A stretch of DNA of 64,000 nucleotides from Ramlibacter humi. Its GTDB lineage: Bacteria > Pseudomonadota > Gammaproteobacteria > Burkholderiales > Burkholderiaceae_C. The stretch is taken from assembly GCF_004681975.1 (NCBI RefSeq), contig NZ_SMLK01000003.1, positions 372,001 through 436,000 of the forward strand. The letters run 5' to 3'. Position numbers and translations under genes: made by a program. Position 1 is the stretch's first letter, and the number at the start of each line of letters is the position of its first letter. Of the stretch, positions 17,092 through 26,542 are shown piece by piece. Below the pieces are notes generated by a model. The model was not told the DNA's origin and ran no database searches. It saw nothing but the letters and a program-made list of their open reading frames with translations.

Positions 17092-17364
17092 TCAATGCAT
17101 GACCAGCGGGTTCTGCGCCAGCTCGGCGTAGCCGTCGAGCGTTTCCTCGACCTCTTCCTGGGTGGGCGTGTTCAGCTGCCAGGCGTTGATCTGCTTCTGG
17201 AAAGCCTCGGCCCAGGTGCCGTCGAGGTAAACCTCCTTGTTGGTCCGCTTGTCCACGATCTCGAAACCGTGACGGACGCTGCGCGGCGGCGGCTCGCCTT
17301 CGGCGGGTTCGTTCGCCTGCATGTGCACGACGACGAACGAATCGGAGTCATAGAGCATCTGCAT
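17092..17364 (-). CDS. DUF3567 family small protein
   Basis: The 90-residue acidic protein opens MQMLYDSDSFVVVHM and contains VDKRTNKEVYLDG and TQEEVEETLDGYAELA, the conserved core of DUF3567, a family largely confined to Burkholderiales. No function is known. The ATG at 17364 follows a GAAGGA ribosome site; a longer frame from 17421 lacks one. It stands alone, between the AbrB-family gene and the DUF3108 gene. Confidence 0.9.
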   Translation of the reverse strand: MQMLYDSDSFVVVHMQANEPAEGEPPPRSVRHGFEIVDKRTNKEVYLDGTWAEAFQKQINAWQLNTPTQEEVEETLDGYAELAQNPLVMH

Positions 17365-17459
17365 GGTGTATTCCTTCGATCTCCCAGATGGCTGCGCCGA
17401 GTCGGCTTTCAAGACACCCATTCGCCGCGATATGGGTCACAGCGTAGGGACGGGCTGCC

Positions 17460-18383
17460 TCAGCCTTTGTCGGTGCCGGACCACTGCATGTCCTGCCAAT
17501 CACCATTCGGGTATGTCAGACGCAGGCGCACCGGACCGTAGTCCGCGCCGGGCGCGAACCACGCCTCGATGCGCAGGTCGTAAAGCCGCGCCGGCGGCCG
17601 CGTGAGCTTGAGCGCACGCACCGTACCGCCGGGCAACGCGAGCTCTTCTTCCCCCTCGACGGTGAACCGCCAGGCCCCGGCTTCGCGGGTGGTTGCGGTC
17701 TGCACCTCGATGGCCGTGCCGGGCGCATAGCGCGCCGGGTCGGCAGCCAGCAGGCCGGCCAGCTGCACCAGCACGCTCAGCCGGTCCTGCGCACCGGCCT
17801 GCAGTTCCACCGGCGCGCGGTTGGCGCTGAAGACGATGCGGGCGCCGTCCTTGTCGAAGTGCGCCGCTTCCTCGCTGCGCAGCTTGTCCGAGAAGCGTTC
17901 GGGCGCGAGGCCGGCCGCAACGACGGCGCCCGTGCTGGACTGCGCACGCACGGGACACGGCGGCACGTCGACGCGCAGCGAAGCTTCGAAGGTGTCGCCG
18001 TCGCGGCGCCAGGAGAGTTCCGCGTGTCCCGATGCGGACCGGCCGCGAGCGCGTGCGGTGACGTCGTAGCGCCAGCGGGCGGAGGCGGGCAGCAGCACGG
18101 CGGGCTGTGGCGGGGCCGCCGTCTCGACGGGCGCTGCCGCAGGCGTGGACCGCGCAGCCTTTGCCGGCGACGTGCGTTTCGGTTCCGCACGCACCGCCAC
18201 TTTGTCGGCGATCGGCTGCGGAGCCGGGGCAGGATCGACCACGTGCGCCTGCACGGGCTGCGCCGCCCACTTGGGCCATGCGATGCGCTCCGGCACGCCG
18301 CGCAAGGCAAGCCAATGCACGGCCAGCACGGCGGCCGTGAGCGCCAGCAGGGGCCGCGGCGCGACGCGCGGCCCCGCGTTCAT
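17460..18383 (-). CDS. DUF3108 family envelope protein
   Basis: The 307-residue protein has one N-terminal membrane anchor (about residues 10-25), an Ala/Pro-rich linker (about 45-95) and a C-terminal DUF3108 domain (about 100-305) with the RLYDLRIEAWFAPGADYGPVR segment. Such proteins are predicted periplasmic lipocalin-like beta domains of unknown function. The ATG at 18383 overlaps the IclR stop by 4 bases (ATGA), so it is translationally coupled to the regulator. Confidence 0.85.
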   Translation of the reverse strand: MNAGPRVAPRPLLALTAAVLAVHWLALRGVPERIAWPKWAAQPVQAHVVDPAPAPQPIADKVAVRAEPKRTSPAKAARSTPAAAPVETAAPPQPAVLLPASARWRYDVTARARGRSASGHAELSWRRDGDTFEASLRVDVPPCPVRAQSSTGAVVAAGLAPERFSDKLRSEEAAHFDKDGARIVFSANRAPVELQAGAQDRLSVLVQLAGLLAADPARYAPGTAIEVQTATTREAGAWRFTVEGEEELALPGGTVRALKLTRPPARLYDLRIEAWFAPGADYGPVRLRLTYPNGDWQDMQWSGTDKG

Positions 18384-19156
18384 CCCCGCCAGCCCAGGTC
18401 GCTGGACAGCTGCGCCGCCGCGTCGCGCAGCGGCGCGTGCACGGCGCCTTCCCACTCGGCGTCGAAACTGCCGGTGGGCCCGAGCGCCACGATGCCCAGT
18501 GCCATGTGGCCGTCGGCATCGAACACGGGCACGCAGAAACCGACGATGCCCGGCAGCAGCACGTCCACCACGCGGGCGGCGCCGCGCTGCTTCACCTCGT
18601 CGAGCATGGCCCGCGCCTGCGCCAGGGTGGCCGGCACGTCGGCGCGCGCCTGCTTCTGCGCGCGGGCTATCTCCTCGCGCAGCATGGGCGTGATGGCCTC
18701 CTTCGACGCGTAGGCGGCGAAGCAGCGGCCGGTGGCGGAGGACAGCAGCGGCATCACGTCACCCAAACGCAGGTTCACCGTCACGGCTGACGGCGACTCC
18801 TCCCAATGGACGATGGTCGGCCCGTGGTTGCCCCACACCGCGAGGGCGAGCGTGTGGCCGATGCTCTCCATCAGCAGTTCGATGCGCTCGCGGGCCAGCT
18901 TCACCGCGTCCAGCCGCGACAGCGACGCCAGCCCCAGCTTCAGCGCCGCGGGGCCGAGGTCGTAGCGCGTGCTGTGCGCGTCCTGCGACACCAGTTGCAG
19001 CCGCTGGAAGCTCACGAGGTAGCGGTGCGCTTTGGCGGCGCTCATGCCGGCCGCCGCCGCCAGGTCGCGCAGCATCATCGGCCCGCGCGACTGGCCCAGG
19101 GCTTCGAGCAACGCGAAGCCCACCTCCACCGACTGGATCCCGACCCTTTCCTTCAT
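18380..19156 (-). CDS. IclR-family transcriptional regulator
   Basis: The 258-residue regulator has an N-terminal winged HTH (about 9-65; VGFALLEALGQ..MMLRDLAAAAGMSAAKAHRYLVS) and an IclR effector domain (about 80-250). It is divergent from a fumarylacetoacetate-hydrolase-family gene, with a palindrome between them, so control of that gene, and of itself, is likely. IclR members often respond to aromatic-acid intermediates. It shares an ATGA overlap with the DUF3108 gene downstream. Confidence 0.92.
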   Translation of the reverse strand: MKERVGIQSVEVGFALLEALGQSRGPMMLRDLAAAAGMSAAKAHRYLVSFQRLQLVSQDAHSTRYDLGPAALKLGLASLSRLDAVKLARERIELLMESIGHTLALAVWGNHGPTIVHWEESPSAVTVNLRLGDVMPLLSSATGRCFAAYASKEAITPMLREEIARAQKQARADVPATLAQARAMLDEVKQRGAARVVDVLLPGIVGFCVPVFDADGHMALGIVALGPTGSFDAEWEGAVHAPLRDAAAQLSSDLGWRG

Positions 19157-19174
19157 GCCGGGAGGCTTCCGGTA

Positions 19175-19195
19175 GAATTTCGATTAGTTAAATTC
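19175..19195. promoter_or_regulatory. Candidate IclR operator
   Basis: GAATTT-N9-AAATTC is a perfect 6+6 inverted repeat in AT-rich DNA, 18 bases upstream of the IclR start codon and 71 bases before the divergent hydrolase ATG. Its position fits an autoregulatory operator. Confidence 0.5.
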
Positions 19196-19265
19196 ATTTC
19201 ACCATGCGTAACGCTAGCGCCGGCCGCGACTCTAGCGCAACACGCGAAACGAAGGCAAATCCGCA

Positions 19266-20273
19266 ATGAAGCTTGCGACGTACAAGGACGGTTCGCGCGA
19301 CGGCCAGCTGGTGGTGGTGTCGCGCGACCTGGCGACGGCTCATTATGCGACCGGCATCGCCGCGCGCCTGCAGCAGGCGCTGGACGACTGGGGCTTCGCC
19401 GCGCCGCAGCTGCAGGACCTGTACGAGTCGCTGAACGGCGGCAAGGCGCGCCACGCCTTCCCGTTCGAGCCGCGGCGCTGCATGGCGCCGCTGCCGCGCG
19501 CCTACCAGTGGGCCGACGGCTCCGCGTACATCAACCACGTGGAGCTGGTGCGCCGCGCGCGCAACGCCGAAGTGCCCGAGAGCTTCTACACCGACCCGCT
19601 CATGTACCAGGGCGGCAGCGACGACTTCCTGGGCCCGTGCGACGACGTGGTCGTGCCGAAAGAGGACTACGGCATCGACTTCGAAGCCGAGGTCGCGGTC
19701 ATCACCGGCGACGTGCCGATGCAGGCCACGCCCGACCAGGCGCTGGACGGCATCCGCCTGCTGCTGCTGGCCAACGACGTCAGCCTGCGCAACCTCATCC
19801 CGCCGGAGCTGGCCAAGGGCTTTGGCTTCTTCCAGAGCAAGCCGGCCACCGCGTTCAGCCCGGTGGCGGTGACGCCCGACGAACTGGGCGACGCGTGGCA
19901 AGGCGGCCGCCTGCACCTCACGCTGCAATCCACCTGGAACGGCCGCCGCGTGGGCATGTGCGAAGCGGGTCCGGAGATGACCTTCCACTTCGGCCAGCTG
20001 ATCGCGCACATCTGCAAGACGCGCAACGTGCGCGCCGGCAGCATCGTGGGCTCGGGCACCGTGAGCAACAAGGGCGTGGAGAAGGACGGCCGCACCGACT
20101 GGCCCAAGGGCTACAGCTGCATCGCCGAGAAGCGCGCCATCGAGACCATCCAGGACGGCAAACCCTCCACCGGGTTCATGCGGTTCGGCGACACCATCCG
20201 CATCGAGATGAAAGGCAAGGACGGGCAGTCGATCTTCGGGGCGATCGAGCAGAAGATCGCGCAGCCCGGCTGA
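19266..20273 (+). CDS. Fumarylacetoacetate hydrolase family protein
   Basis: The 335-residue enzyme has the FAH fold. Metal-ligand acidic residues lie in IDFEAEVAVITGD (about 137-149), NDVSLRN follows, and GSGTVSNKGV is the typical loop before the C-terminal strand TIRIEMKGKDG. The N-terminal 110 residues form the extra domain found in true fumarylacetoacetases and related C-C hydrolases. Members cleave fumarylacetoacetate, fumarylpyruvate or similar 1,3-diketo acids in tyrosine and aromatic breakdown. The divergent IclR gene supports a catabolic role; the exact substrate is open. Confidence 0.88.
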   Translation: MKLATYKDGSRDGQLVVVSRDLATAHYATGIAARLQQALDDWGFAAPQLQDLYESLNGGKARHAFPFEPRRCMAPLPRAYQWADGSAYINHVELVRRARNAEVPESFYTDPLMYQGGSDDFLGPCDDVVVPKEDYGIDFEAEVAVITGDVPMQATPDQALDGIRLLLLANDVSLRNLIPPELAKGFGFFQSKPATAFSPVAVTPDELGDAWQGGRLHLTLQSTWNGRRVGMCEAGPEMTFHFGQLIAHICKTRNVRAGSIVGSGTVSNKGVEKDGRTDWPKGYSCIAEKRAIETIQDGKPSTGFMRFGDTIRIEMKGKDGQSIFGAIEQKIAQPG

Positions 20274-20393
20274 GATTCTTGACCTTCCCCTCTGAGGGAG
20301 GCACCCCTTGCGCGCCGCCGCACGCGGGCGGATTCGCCGGAGTGGCGCGCGGGGGCTTTCGGCGGCCGCAGCCCGGCCGTAAGATGAGCGTCC

Positions 20394-20681
20394 ATGCACC
20401 GCATCACCGGCCCCTACCGCGGCTACTTCGTCGCCGCCTACACGGTTGAAGCCAAGGGCGGCTTCGTGGGTTACGGCGCCGCGTGCGCCAAGCGCCCCAG
20501 CGCCGCGTGGCGCGCGAAGGGCCAGGCCGACGTGATCAGCAGCATCTATCCCAACGAGCTGCAGGCCCTGGTGGCCGCGGAACACAAGGTGCGGCTGGAG
20601 ATCGACCAGCTGCCCCCCAGCTGGGACCCGTTCACCGCGCCGGGCCACCTGGTGCGCGATTCGGTCAACGACTCGCGCTGA
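20394..20681 (+). CDS. Conserved-looking small hypothetical protein
   Basis: The 95-residue soluble protein opens MHRITGPYRGYFVAAYTVE and ends with a Pro-rich tail (PPSWDPFTAPGHLV). I do not recognise a domain. The frame has normal local codon use, ends just before the convergent otsA gene, and is separated from the upstream hydrolase by 120 bases in which I see no strong signal. It is probably real; its function is unknown. Confidence 0.65.
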   Translation: MHRITGPYRGYFVAAYTVEAKGGFVGYGAACAKRPSAAWRAKGQADVISSIYPNELQALVAAEHKVRLEIDQLPPSWDPFTAPGHLVRDSVNDSR

Positions 20682-20705
20682 CGGCGCGCCGCGGGCGCGT
20701 CCCGC

Positions 20706-22115
20706 TCACAGCCGCAGCCAGGGCGTCCCGCTTTCTTCCGCCTCGGCCTGGCCGAGCAGGTCCAGGAACGAGTCGCACCACCAGTGCACGTCGGTGCGGC
20801 GGATGGTCGCCAGCAGGGCCTTGTGCCGCTCGCGGCGTTCCTCCAGCGGCATCTGCAGCGCCAGGTGGATGGCGGCCGCGGTGCCTTCGCTGTCGTACGG
20901 GTTGACCAGCAACGCCTCCTTCAGCTGCTCCGCCGCGCCGGCGAAACGCGAGAGCACCAGCACGCCGGGGTCTTCGGGGTTCTGCGCCGCGATGAATTCC
21001 TTGCAGACCAGGTTCATCCCATCGCGCAGCGGGGTCACCAGCGCCACGCGGCTGGCGCGGTACAGGCCCGGCAGTCGCGCGCGCGCCACCGTGCGGTGCA
21101 TGTAGCGCACCGGCATCCAGTCGAGTTCGCCGTAGTTGCCGTTGATGGAGCCGCACAGGCTTTCCAGCTCGTGCAGGATGTCCGTGTACGCGCTGACGTC
21201 CTCGCGGCTGGGCGAGGCGATCTGGATCAGCGTGGCGCTCTGGCGCGTCTCCGGATAGCGCGCCAGCAGCTCGCGGAAGGCGCGCATGCGCTGCGGCAAA
21301 CCCTTGGAGTAGTCGAGCCGGTCCACGCCCACCAGCAGCTTGCGGCGCGAATACTCGCGGCTCATGCGCTGGTACATCTCCTGCGCTTCCGGCGCCGCGG
21401 TGAGCGCCCGGAATTCGCCGACGTCGATGCCGATGGGGAAGGCCGCGGCGTGGATGAAGCGGTTGAACACGCGCCAGCGGCCCTCGCCGGCCGGCTGGGC
21501 GTGCGCCTCGTCCTGGATGTAGCGGCAGAAGTGGTCGAGGTCCGCGTTGCTCTGGAAGCCCACGAGGTCGTACGCGCACAGGCCTTTCATCAGCCAGTCG
21601 TGGCCGGGGATGGCGGCCAGGATCAGCGGTGGCGGCAGCGGGATGTGCAGGAAGTAGCCGATGCGCTGCGTGCAGCCGAGCGAGCGCAGTTCCGCCGCCA
21701 GCGGGATGAGGTGGTAGTCCTGCACCCAGATCACGTCGTCGGGCTGCAGCATCGCCAGCAGGCGCCGCGCGAACATCTGGTTCACGCGCCGGTAGCCTTC
21801 GATGTAGCCGGCGTCGAAGTCGGCCAGGTCCAGCCGGTAATGGAACACCGGCCACAGCACGCCGTTGCTGTAGCCCACGTAGTACGCGTCGTAGTCCTCG
21901 CGCGTGAGGTCCACCGTGGCCAGCGTCACCGGCCCTGCGTGGTGCACGTGCATCTGCGTCTCGGTGCCGACGGGTTCTTCCACCAGCTTGCCGCTCCAGC
22001 CGAACCACAGGCCGCCGCTGTCGTTCAGCACCTCGCCCAGCGCGACGGCCAGGCCGCCCGCCGCCGTCTTGCGGGGGTCCGCTACCCGGTTCGATACGAC
22101 GACGAGGCGTCCCAT
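20706..22115 (-). CDS. otsA: Trehalose-6-phosphate synthase
   Basis: The 469-residue GT20 enzyme makes trehalose-6-phosphate from UDP-glucose and glucose-6-phosphate. Visible landmarks are the N-terminal VVSNRVAD and GGLAVALGE loop, the VWVQDYHL-type segment (IWVQDYHLIPLA), HIPLPP, GVDRLDYSKGLPQRM, and the C-terminal DGMNLVCKEFIA donor-binding segment. Length matches OtsA (about 470). It is the last gene of the otsB-GH15-otsA operon, starting 4 bases after the GH15 stop. Trehalose made this way is an osmotic and desiccation protectant. Confidence 0.95.
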   Translation of the reverse strand: MGRLVVVSNRVADPRKTAAGGLAVALGEVLNDSGGLWFGWSGKLVEEPVGTETQMHVHHAGPVTLATVDLTREDYDAYYVGYSNGVLWPVFHYRLDLADFDAGYIEGYRRVNQMFARRLLAMLQPDDVIWVQDYHLIPLAAELRSLGCTQRIGYFLHIPLPPPLILAAIPGHDWLMKGLCAYDLVGFQSNADLDHFCRYIQDEAHAQPAGEGRWRVFNRFIHAAAFPIGIDVGEFRALTAAPEAQEMYQRMSREYSRRKLLVGVDRLDYSKGLPQRMRAFRELLARYPETRQSATLIQIASPSREDVSAYTDILHELESLCGSINGNYGELDWMPVRYMHRTVARARLPGLYRASRVALVTPLRDGMNLVCKEFIAAQNPEDPGVLVLSRFAGAAEQLKEALLVNPYDSEGTAAAIHLALQMPLEERRERHKALLATIRRTDVHWWCDSFLDLLGQAEAEESGTPWLRL

Positions 22116-22119
22116 GCCG

Positions 22120-23916
22120 TCAGATCACCGTGTCCCACGACGACGACAGGCGCACCGCGGCGTTGATCAGGCCGACCATGGAATAGGTCTGCGGGAAGTT
22201 GCCCCACATCTCCCCGGTGGTCTCGTGCGTGTCCTCGGACAGCAGCCCCAACGGGTTGCGGCACTCGAGCATCCGCTCGAAGATCTCGCGCGCCTGTTGC
22301 TTGCGCCCGATGCGCGCCAGCGCATCGATGCGCCAGAACGTGCAGATGTTGAAGGCCACCTCGGGCGCGCCGAAATCGTCGGCGGCCTCGTAGCGCCGCA
22401 TGTAGGGGCCGTTGCACAGCGACTTCTCCAGCGCATCCACGGTCTTCACGAAGCGCGGGTCCTTGGGATCGATGAAGTTCACCTCGGCCATCAGCAGCGC
22501 GCTGGCGTCCAGGTCGCGGCCGCCGAAGCTTTCGGCGAAAGCCTGGCGCTCCTCGCTCCACGATTCGTTGAGGATGCGGTCGCGGATGGTGGTGGCGCGT
22601 TCGGACCAGTAGTTGGCGCGATCCCTCAGGCTCAGCGTCTGCGCCACCTTGGCCAGCCGGTCGCAGGCGGCCCAGCTCATGAGGGCCGACGAGGTGTGGA
22701 TGCGCGCGCGCGTGCGCAGCTCCCACATGCCGGCATCGGGCTCGCTGTACACGCGGAAAGCCTGCTCGGCCACCGCTTCCAGCGAAGCGAACTCCGCGCG
22801 CCCCGCGCGCCGCAGCAGGCGGTGGTCGTGGAAGGCCTGTGCCGTCGCCAGCACGATGTTGCCGTACACGTCGTGCTGGAAGTGCTCGGCGGCCTGGTTG
22901 CCCAGGCGCACCGGACCCATGCCGCGGTAGCCGGGCAGGTGGTCCAGGATCGATTCCGGCAGCTTCTCCTCCTGCCCCACGCCGAACAGCGGCTGGATGT
23001 GCCCGCCGCGCGAGCGCACCACCACGTTGGTGAGCCAGCGCAGGTACTCCTCCATCGTCGCGACTTCGGAGATGCTGTTGAGCGCGCGCACGACGAAGAA
23101 CGCGTCGCGCAGCCAGCAGTACCGGTAGTCCCAGTTGCGGCCGCTGTGGGGCGCCTCCGGGATGCTGGTGGTCATGGCCGCGATGATGGCGCCGGTGTCC
23201 TCGAACAGCGACATCTTCAGCGTGATGGCCGCGCGGATCACCGCGTCCTGCCATTCCAGCGGCAATGCGAGCGCGCGCGACCAGTTGCGCCAGTACGCCG
23301 CCGTGTCCTGCTCGAACGAGCGCGCCGTGTCCTCGATGCCGCCCGTGAGCGTCTCGTCCGGGCCCATGATGAAGTTCAGCGGCCGGTCGGCGACGAAGTA
23401 CGTCTCGGAGAGGATGTAGTCGATGGGCGCGTCGGTGTTCACGCGCAGGGTCTGCGCGGGCCCGACGAAGCGGATGTGGGTGCTGCCGCGCGTCACCTGC
23501 GGCTGGAAGCGGCCGTAGTCGAAGCGCGGGCGCAGCAGCACGCGCATGCGCGGCGTGCCGCCCAGCACGCGCACGCGGCGGATCAGCGTCAGCGGCCGGA
23601 ACGTGCGGCCGCGGTTCCAGAAGCGCGGCGCGAAGTCGGTGATCTCGATGCCCTGCCCCTGCCGGTCGTACAGGCGCGTGCGCAGGATGGCGGTGTTGGG
23701 CTCGTACGCGTGTTCGCTGCGCTCGAAGTCTTCCAGCTCGAAGGCCCACACGCTGCCGTTGTCGCTGGGGTCCAGCAGCGCGTTGAACACCGGATCGCCG
23801 TCGAAGCGCGGCAGGCAGCACCAGACGATGCTGCCGCGCTCGTCCACCAGCGCGCTGTAGGCGCAGTTGCCGATGACGCCGAGGTTCAGGTTCGGCACCG
23901 CGGGGTTGGGATTCAT
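22120..23916 (-). CDS. Glycoside hydrolase family 15 protein (glucoamylase/trehalase-like)
   Basis: The 598-residue cytosolic enzyme opens with LGVIGNCAYSALVDERGSIVWCCLPRFD, the N-terminal beta-domain start of the GH15-like family. The (alpha/alpha)6 barrel follows from about 230, with NWDYRYCWLRDAFF and the C-terminal GEMWGNFPQTYSMVGLINAA. Bacterial members include glucoamylases, trehalases and glucodextranases. The ATG at 23916 overlaps the otsB stop by 4 bases, and otsA starts 4 bases after its end. That setting suggests it trims alpha-glucan or degrades trehalose to balance the pool. Confidence 0.88.
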   Translation of the reverse strand: MNPNPAVPNLNLGVIGNCAYSALVDERGSIVWCCLPRFDGDPVFNALLDPSDNGSVWAFELEDFERSEHAYEPNTAILRTRLYDRQGQGIEITDFAPRFWNRGRTFRPLTLIRRVRVLGGTPRMRVLLRPRFDYGRFQPQVTRGSTHIRFVGPAQTLRVNTDAPIDYILSETYFVADRPLNFIMGPDETLTGGIEDTARSFEQDTAAYWRNWSRALALPLEWQDAVIRAAITLKMSLFEDTGAIIAAMTTSIPEAPHSGRNWDYRYCWLRDAFFVVRALNSISEVATMEEYLRWLTNVVVRSRGGHIQPLFGVGQEEKLPESILDHLPGYRGMGPVRLGNQAAEHFQHDVYGNIVLATAQAFHDHRLLRRAGRAEFASLEAVAEQAFRVYSEPDAGMWELRTRARIHTSSALMSWAACDRLAKVAQTLSLRDRANYWSERATTIRDRILNESWSEERQAFAESFGGRDLDASALLMAEVNFIDPKDPRFVKTVDALEKSLCNGPYMRRYEAADDFGAPEVAFNICTFWRIDALARIGRKQQAREIFERMLECRNPLGLLSEDTHETTGEMWGNFPQTYSMVGLINAAVRLSSSWDTVI

Positions 23917-24680
23917 GCGGTTTCTCCTCTGCGGGCGACCTTCATGGCCACCGCGTTCTCGAATTCGGTTCGCAGCGCGCCGGGGTCGGCCAGCCGCTGC
24001 CACGCCACGGTGGGGCCTTCGCCCACCTTCACGCCCAGGCCGCCCGCGCGCTGCACGGCCGCGAAGCCGGCTTCGTCGGTGACGTCGTCGCCGACGAACA
24101 CCGGCACGCGGCCCTGGAACGGGGCCTCGCGCAGGAAAGCCTCGATGGCGTTGCCCTTGCTGGCGGCGCCGGGCTTGGCTTCCACCACCATCTTCCCGCG
24201 CAGCAGCGTCAGGCCGGGCGACAGCGCCACCGCGCGTTCCATCGCTTCCAGGCACAGCGCTTCCAGGTGCGGCGCCTGCCGGTAGTGCACGGCCAGCGAG
24301 CGCTCCTTGTGCTCGACCATCAGCTGCGAGTGCACCGCCGCCAGTTCCCTGGCCGCGCGCTCCACGGTGTGCATGGGATGCGCCGGCAGCCGGTCGACGG
24401 CGCCGTGCGCGCTGCGGCGTTCCGCGCCGTGCACGCCGGCCACGGCCAGCTGCAGCGGGCGCAGGAAGCGGTCGATCTCGCGGATGGGCCGGCCGCTGAC
24501 GACCGCCATGGCGCCGCCGAGGTAGCCGTGCAACGCCGACAGCGTGGGAACGAGTCCCGAGGGGACGACCACGGCGCCCGGCTCGGGCGCGATGTCCACC
24601 AGCGTGCCGTCGAAGTCCAGGAACAACGCGCAGGCCGGACTCAGGATGTCCACGAAACTCATGGATCGTGAACCTACCAT
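23913..24680 (-). CDS. otsB: Trehalose-6-phosphate phosphatase
   Basis: The 255-residue HAD-family enzyme removes phosphate from trehalose-6-phosphate. The nucleophile motif is FLDFDGTLVDI near residues 20-30. VVSGRPIREID (cap side), the Lys of SKGNAI, and GDDVTDE (acidic motif III) follow. An internal ATG at 24662 (MSFVDIL) is an equally possible start. It is the first gene of the otsB-GH15-otsA operon and overlaps the next gene by ATGA. Confidence 0.95.
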   Translation of the reverse strand: MVGSRSMSFVDILSPACALFLDFDGTLVDIAPEPGAVVVPSGLVPTLSALHGYLGGAMAVVSGRPIREIDRFLRPLQLAVAGVHGAERRSAHGAVDRLPAHPMHTVERAARELAAVHSQLMVEHKERSLAVHYRQAPHLEALCLEAMERAVALSPGLTLLRGKMVVEAKPGAASKGNAIEAFLREAPFQGRVPVFVGDDVTDEAGFAAVQRAGGLGVKVGEGPTVAWQRLADPGALRTEFENAVAMKVARRGETA

Positions 24681-24827
24681 CGCCGGGTTGCCGCCGTCAG
24701 GCCTGCCCAGCGCCTGAGTGTGTAGGAATGAGCCTACGTGCCGACGCGCTTCGGCGGAAGGGGCATGGGCGCGCCGAGTCCACTCGTCCGAAGGCTGCGC
24801 GGACGCGTCGGGTGGCGCCTGTGAGCT

Positions 24828-25241
24828 CTACCTCGCGTACAGCCCTTCAAGCGATTCGAACCCCTTCACCTCGATCGGATTGCCGAACGGATCGCAGAAG
24901 AACATGGTCCATTGCTCGCCCGGCTGGCCGGGGTAGCGCAGTTGCGGTTCCAGCACGAATTCGGTGCCCGCCGCTTTCAGCCGGTCGGCCATCGCCTGCC
25001 ATTGCGCCCGCTGCAGCACCAGGCCGAAGTGCGGCATGGGCACCAGCTGGCCGCCGACCTTGCCGGTGCGCGTGGTCTTGAAGGGCTCGCCCAGGTGCAG
25101 CGAGATCTGGTGGTCGAAGAAATCGAAGTCCACCCAGGTGTCGGTGCTGCGCCCTTCCACGCAGCCGAGCACGCCGCCGTAGAAGCGGCGCGCCTCGTCG
25201 AGGTCGGTCACGTGGAAGGCGAGGTGGAATAAGCTTCGCAT
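24828..25241 (-). CDS. VOC-superfamily (glyoxalase-like) protein
   Basis: The 137-residue single-unit VOC protein has paired beta-alpha-beta modules. The first opens [20 protein letters not shown] with the metal His. LHLGEPF and a mid-chain H (MPHFGLVL) are further possible ligands, and the C-terminal strand carries [17 protein letters not shown] with the Glu ligand. The family includes glyoxalase I, dioxygenases and resistance proteins; no specific substrate is indicated. It is divergent from the crotonase gene, only 25 bases away. Confidence 0.88.
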   Translation of the reverse strand: MRSLFHLAFHVTDLDEARRFYGGVLGCVEGRSTDTWVDFDFFDHQISLHLGEPFKTTRTGKVGGQLVPMPHFGLVLQRAQWQAMADRLKAAGTEFVLEPQLRYPGQPGEQWTMFFCDPFGNPIEVKGFESLEGLYAR

Positions 25242-25266
25242 CCCCCCAAGACTAACGCAGCACCAG

Positions 25267-26067
25267 ATGGACTACTCGCGCTACCGCACGCTCGCGATCA
25301 CCCGCCGCGGCCCTTCGGATTCCGTGCTGGACATCCAGATGCGCGCCACCAATGGCAAGCTGCCGACCGCCGGCCACGAGGGCCACCGCGAGCTCACCGA
25401 AGTCTGGCGCGACGTGTCCGCCGACGACAGCGTGCGCGTGGCGGTGCTGCGCGGCGAAGGCCAGGGCTTTTCCGGCGGCGGCGACCTGTCGCTGGTGCAG
25501 GACATGACGCAGGACTTCGAGGTGCGCAGCCGTGTGTGGCGCGAAGCGCGCGACCTGGTCTACAACGTCATCAACTGCGACAAGCCCATCGTCAGCGCGA
25601 TGCACGGGCCCGCGGTGGGCGCGGGGCTCGTTGCGGGCCTGCTGGCCGACATCCCGATCGCGGCGAAGACTGCGCGCATCGTCGATGGCCACACGCGCCT
25701 GGGCGTGGCGGCGGGCGACCACGCGGCCATCGTGTGGCCGCTGCTGTGCGGCCTGGCCAAGGCCAAGTACTACCTGATGCTGTGCGAGCCGGTCAGCGGC
25801 GAGGAAGCCGAGCGCATCGGCCTGGTGGCGCTGGCGGTGGACGACGACAAGCTGCTGGACAAGGCCTACGAGGTCGCGGACAAGCTGGCGCAAGGCAGCC
25901 AGAGCGCGATCCGCTGGACCAAGTACTCGCTGAACAACTGGCTGCGCCAGGCCGGTCCGGCTTTCGACACTTCGCTCGCGCTGGAATTCATGGGCTTCGC
26001 GGGCCCCGACGTGCGCGAGGGCGTGGCTTCGCTTCGCGACCGCCGCGCGCCCAAGTTCGGCGGCTGA
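25267..26067 (+). CDS. Enoyl-CoA hydratase/isomerase (crotonase) family protein
   Basis: The 266-residue crotonase-fold protein has the oxyanion-hole segments [15 protein letters not shown] (about 60-75) and [20 protein letters not shown]. The segment that usually carries the catalytic acidic residue reads [16 protein letters not shown], so the standard hydratase Glu pair is not obvious and another crotonase reaction is possible. It is not in an operon with other fatty-acid genes. The start MDYSRYRTL lies 25 bases from the divergent VOC gene. Confidence 0.85.
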   Translation: MDYSRYRTLAITRRGPSDSVLDIQMRATNGKLPTAGHEGHRELTEVWRDVSADDSVRVAVLRGEGQGFSGGGDLSLVQDMTQDFEVRSRVWREARDLVYNVINCDKPIVSAMHGPAVGAGLVAGLLADIPIAAKTARIVDGHTRLGVAAGDHAAIVWPLLCGLAKAKYYLMLCEPVSGEEAERIGLVALAVDDDKLLDKAYEVADKLAQGSQSAIRWTKYSLNNWLRQAGPAFDTSLALEFMGFAGPDVREGVASLRDRRAPKFGG

Positions 26068-26125
26068 ACGGGCCTTGCGCATGGCCGCGCTGCGGCCTCC
26101 CGCGCGAACCCGGATAATCCGGCCC

Positions 26126-26479
26126 ATGCAGCGCCTGCGCCACGCCCGCTTCCTCGCCCGCCTCGTGCTGGCGTGGTTCGCGCTGTCGCTGGGCGTGGCG
26201 ATCGCGTCGCCGCTGGTGCAGCCCAAGGCGATGCAGCTGGTGTGCAGTGGCGCCGCCATGAAAGTGGTCTTCCAGGACGGCGGCGACGACGGCCAGGCGC
26301 CCACGACGCACAAGTTGGACTGCCCGCTTTGCGCCGCCGCTTCCGCGCCCCCGCCGGTCATGGAGCCGGCGCCCGTGGTCCAGCCCCTGGGCCGCGCGGT
26401 TCAATCCATCCCGGCCGCCGAGACCGCGGCGCTCACCGCGGCGCCGTTGCCGGCGCGCGGACCACCTTCTTTCTCCTGA
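26126..26479 (+). CDS. DUF2946-like small exported protein
   Basis: The 117-residue protein has an N-terminal hydrophobic helix (about 10-28) and a CPLC motif in [10 protein letters not shown], followed by an Ala/Pro-rich tail. This layout matches DUF2946-type proteins, small membrane proteins often found beside TonB receptors for copper. The ATG at 26126 is the first that gives the signal-like helix. It heads the DUF2946-TonB-YcnI-PCuAC cluster, so a metal-related envelope role is likely by context. Confidence 0.75.
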   Translation: MQRLRHARFLARLVLAWFALSLGVAIASPLVQPKAMQLVCSGAAMKVVFQDGGDDGQAPTTHKLDCPLCAAASAPPPVMEPAPVVQPLGRAVQSIPAAETAALTAAPLPARGPPSFS

Positions 26480-26542
26480 CGCACTGACCTGTCCACGCGC
26501 GGCGAGGCCGCGGCGTGGCCCGTGTTCCATCCAGGAGATTCC

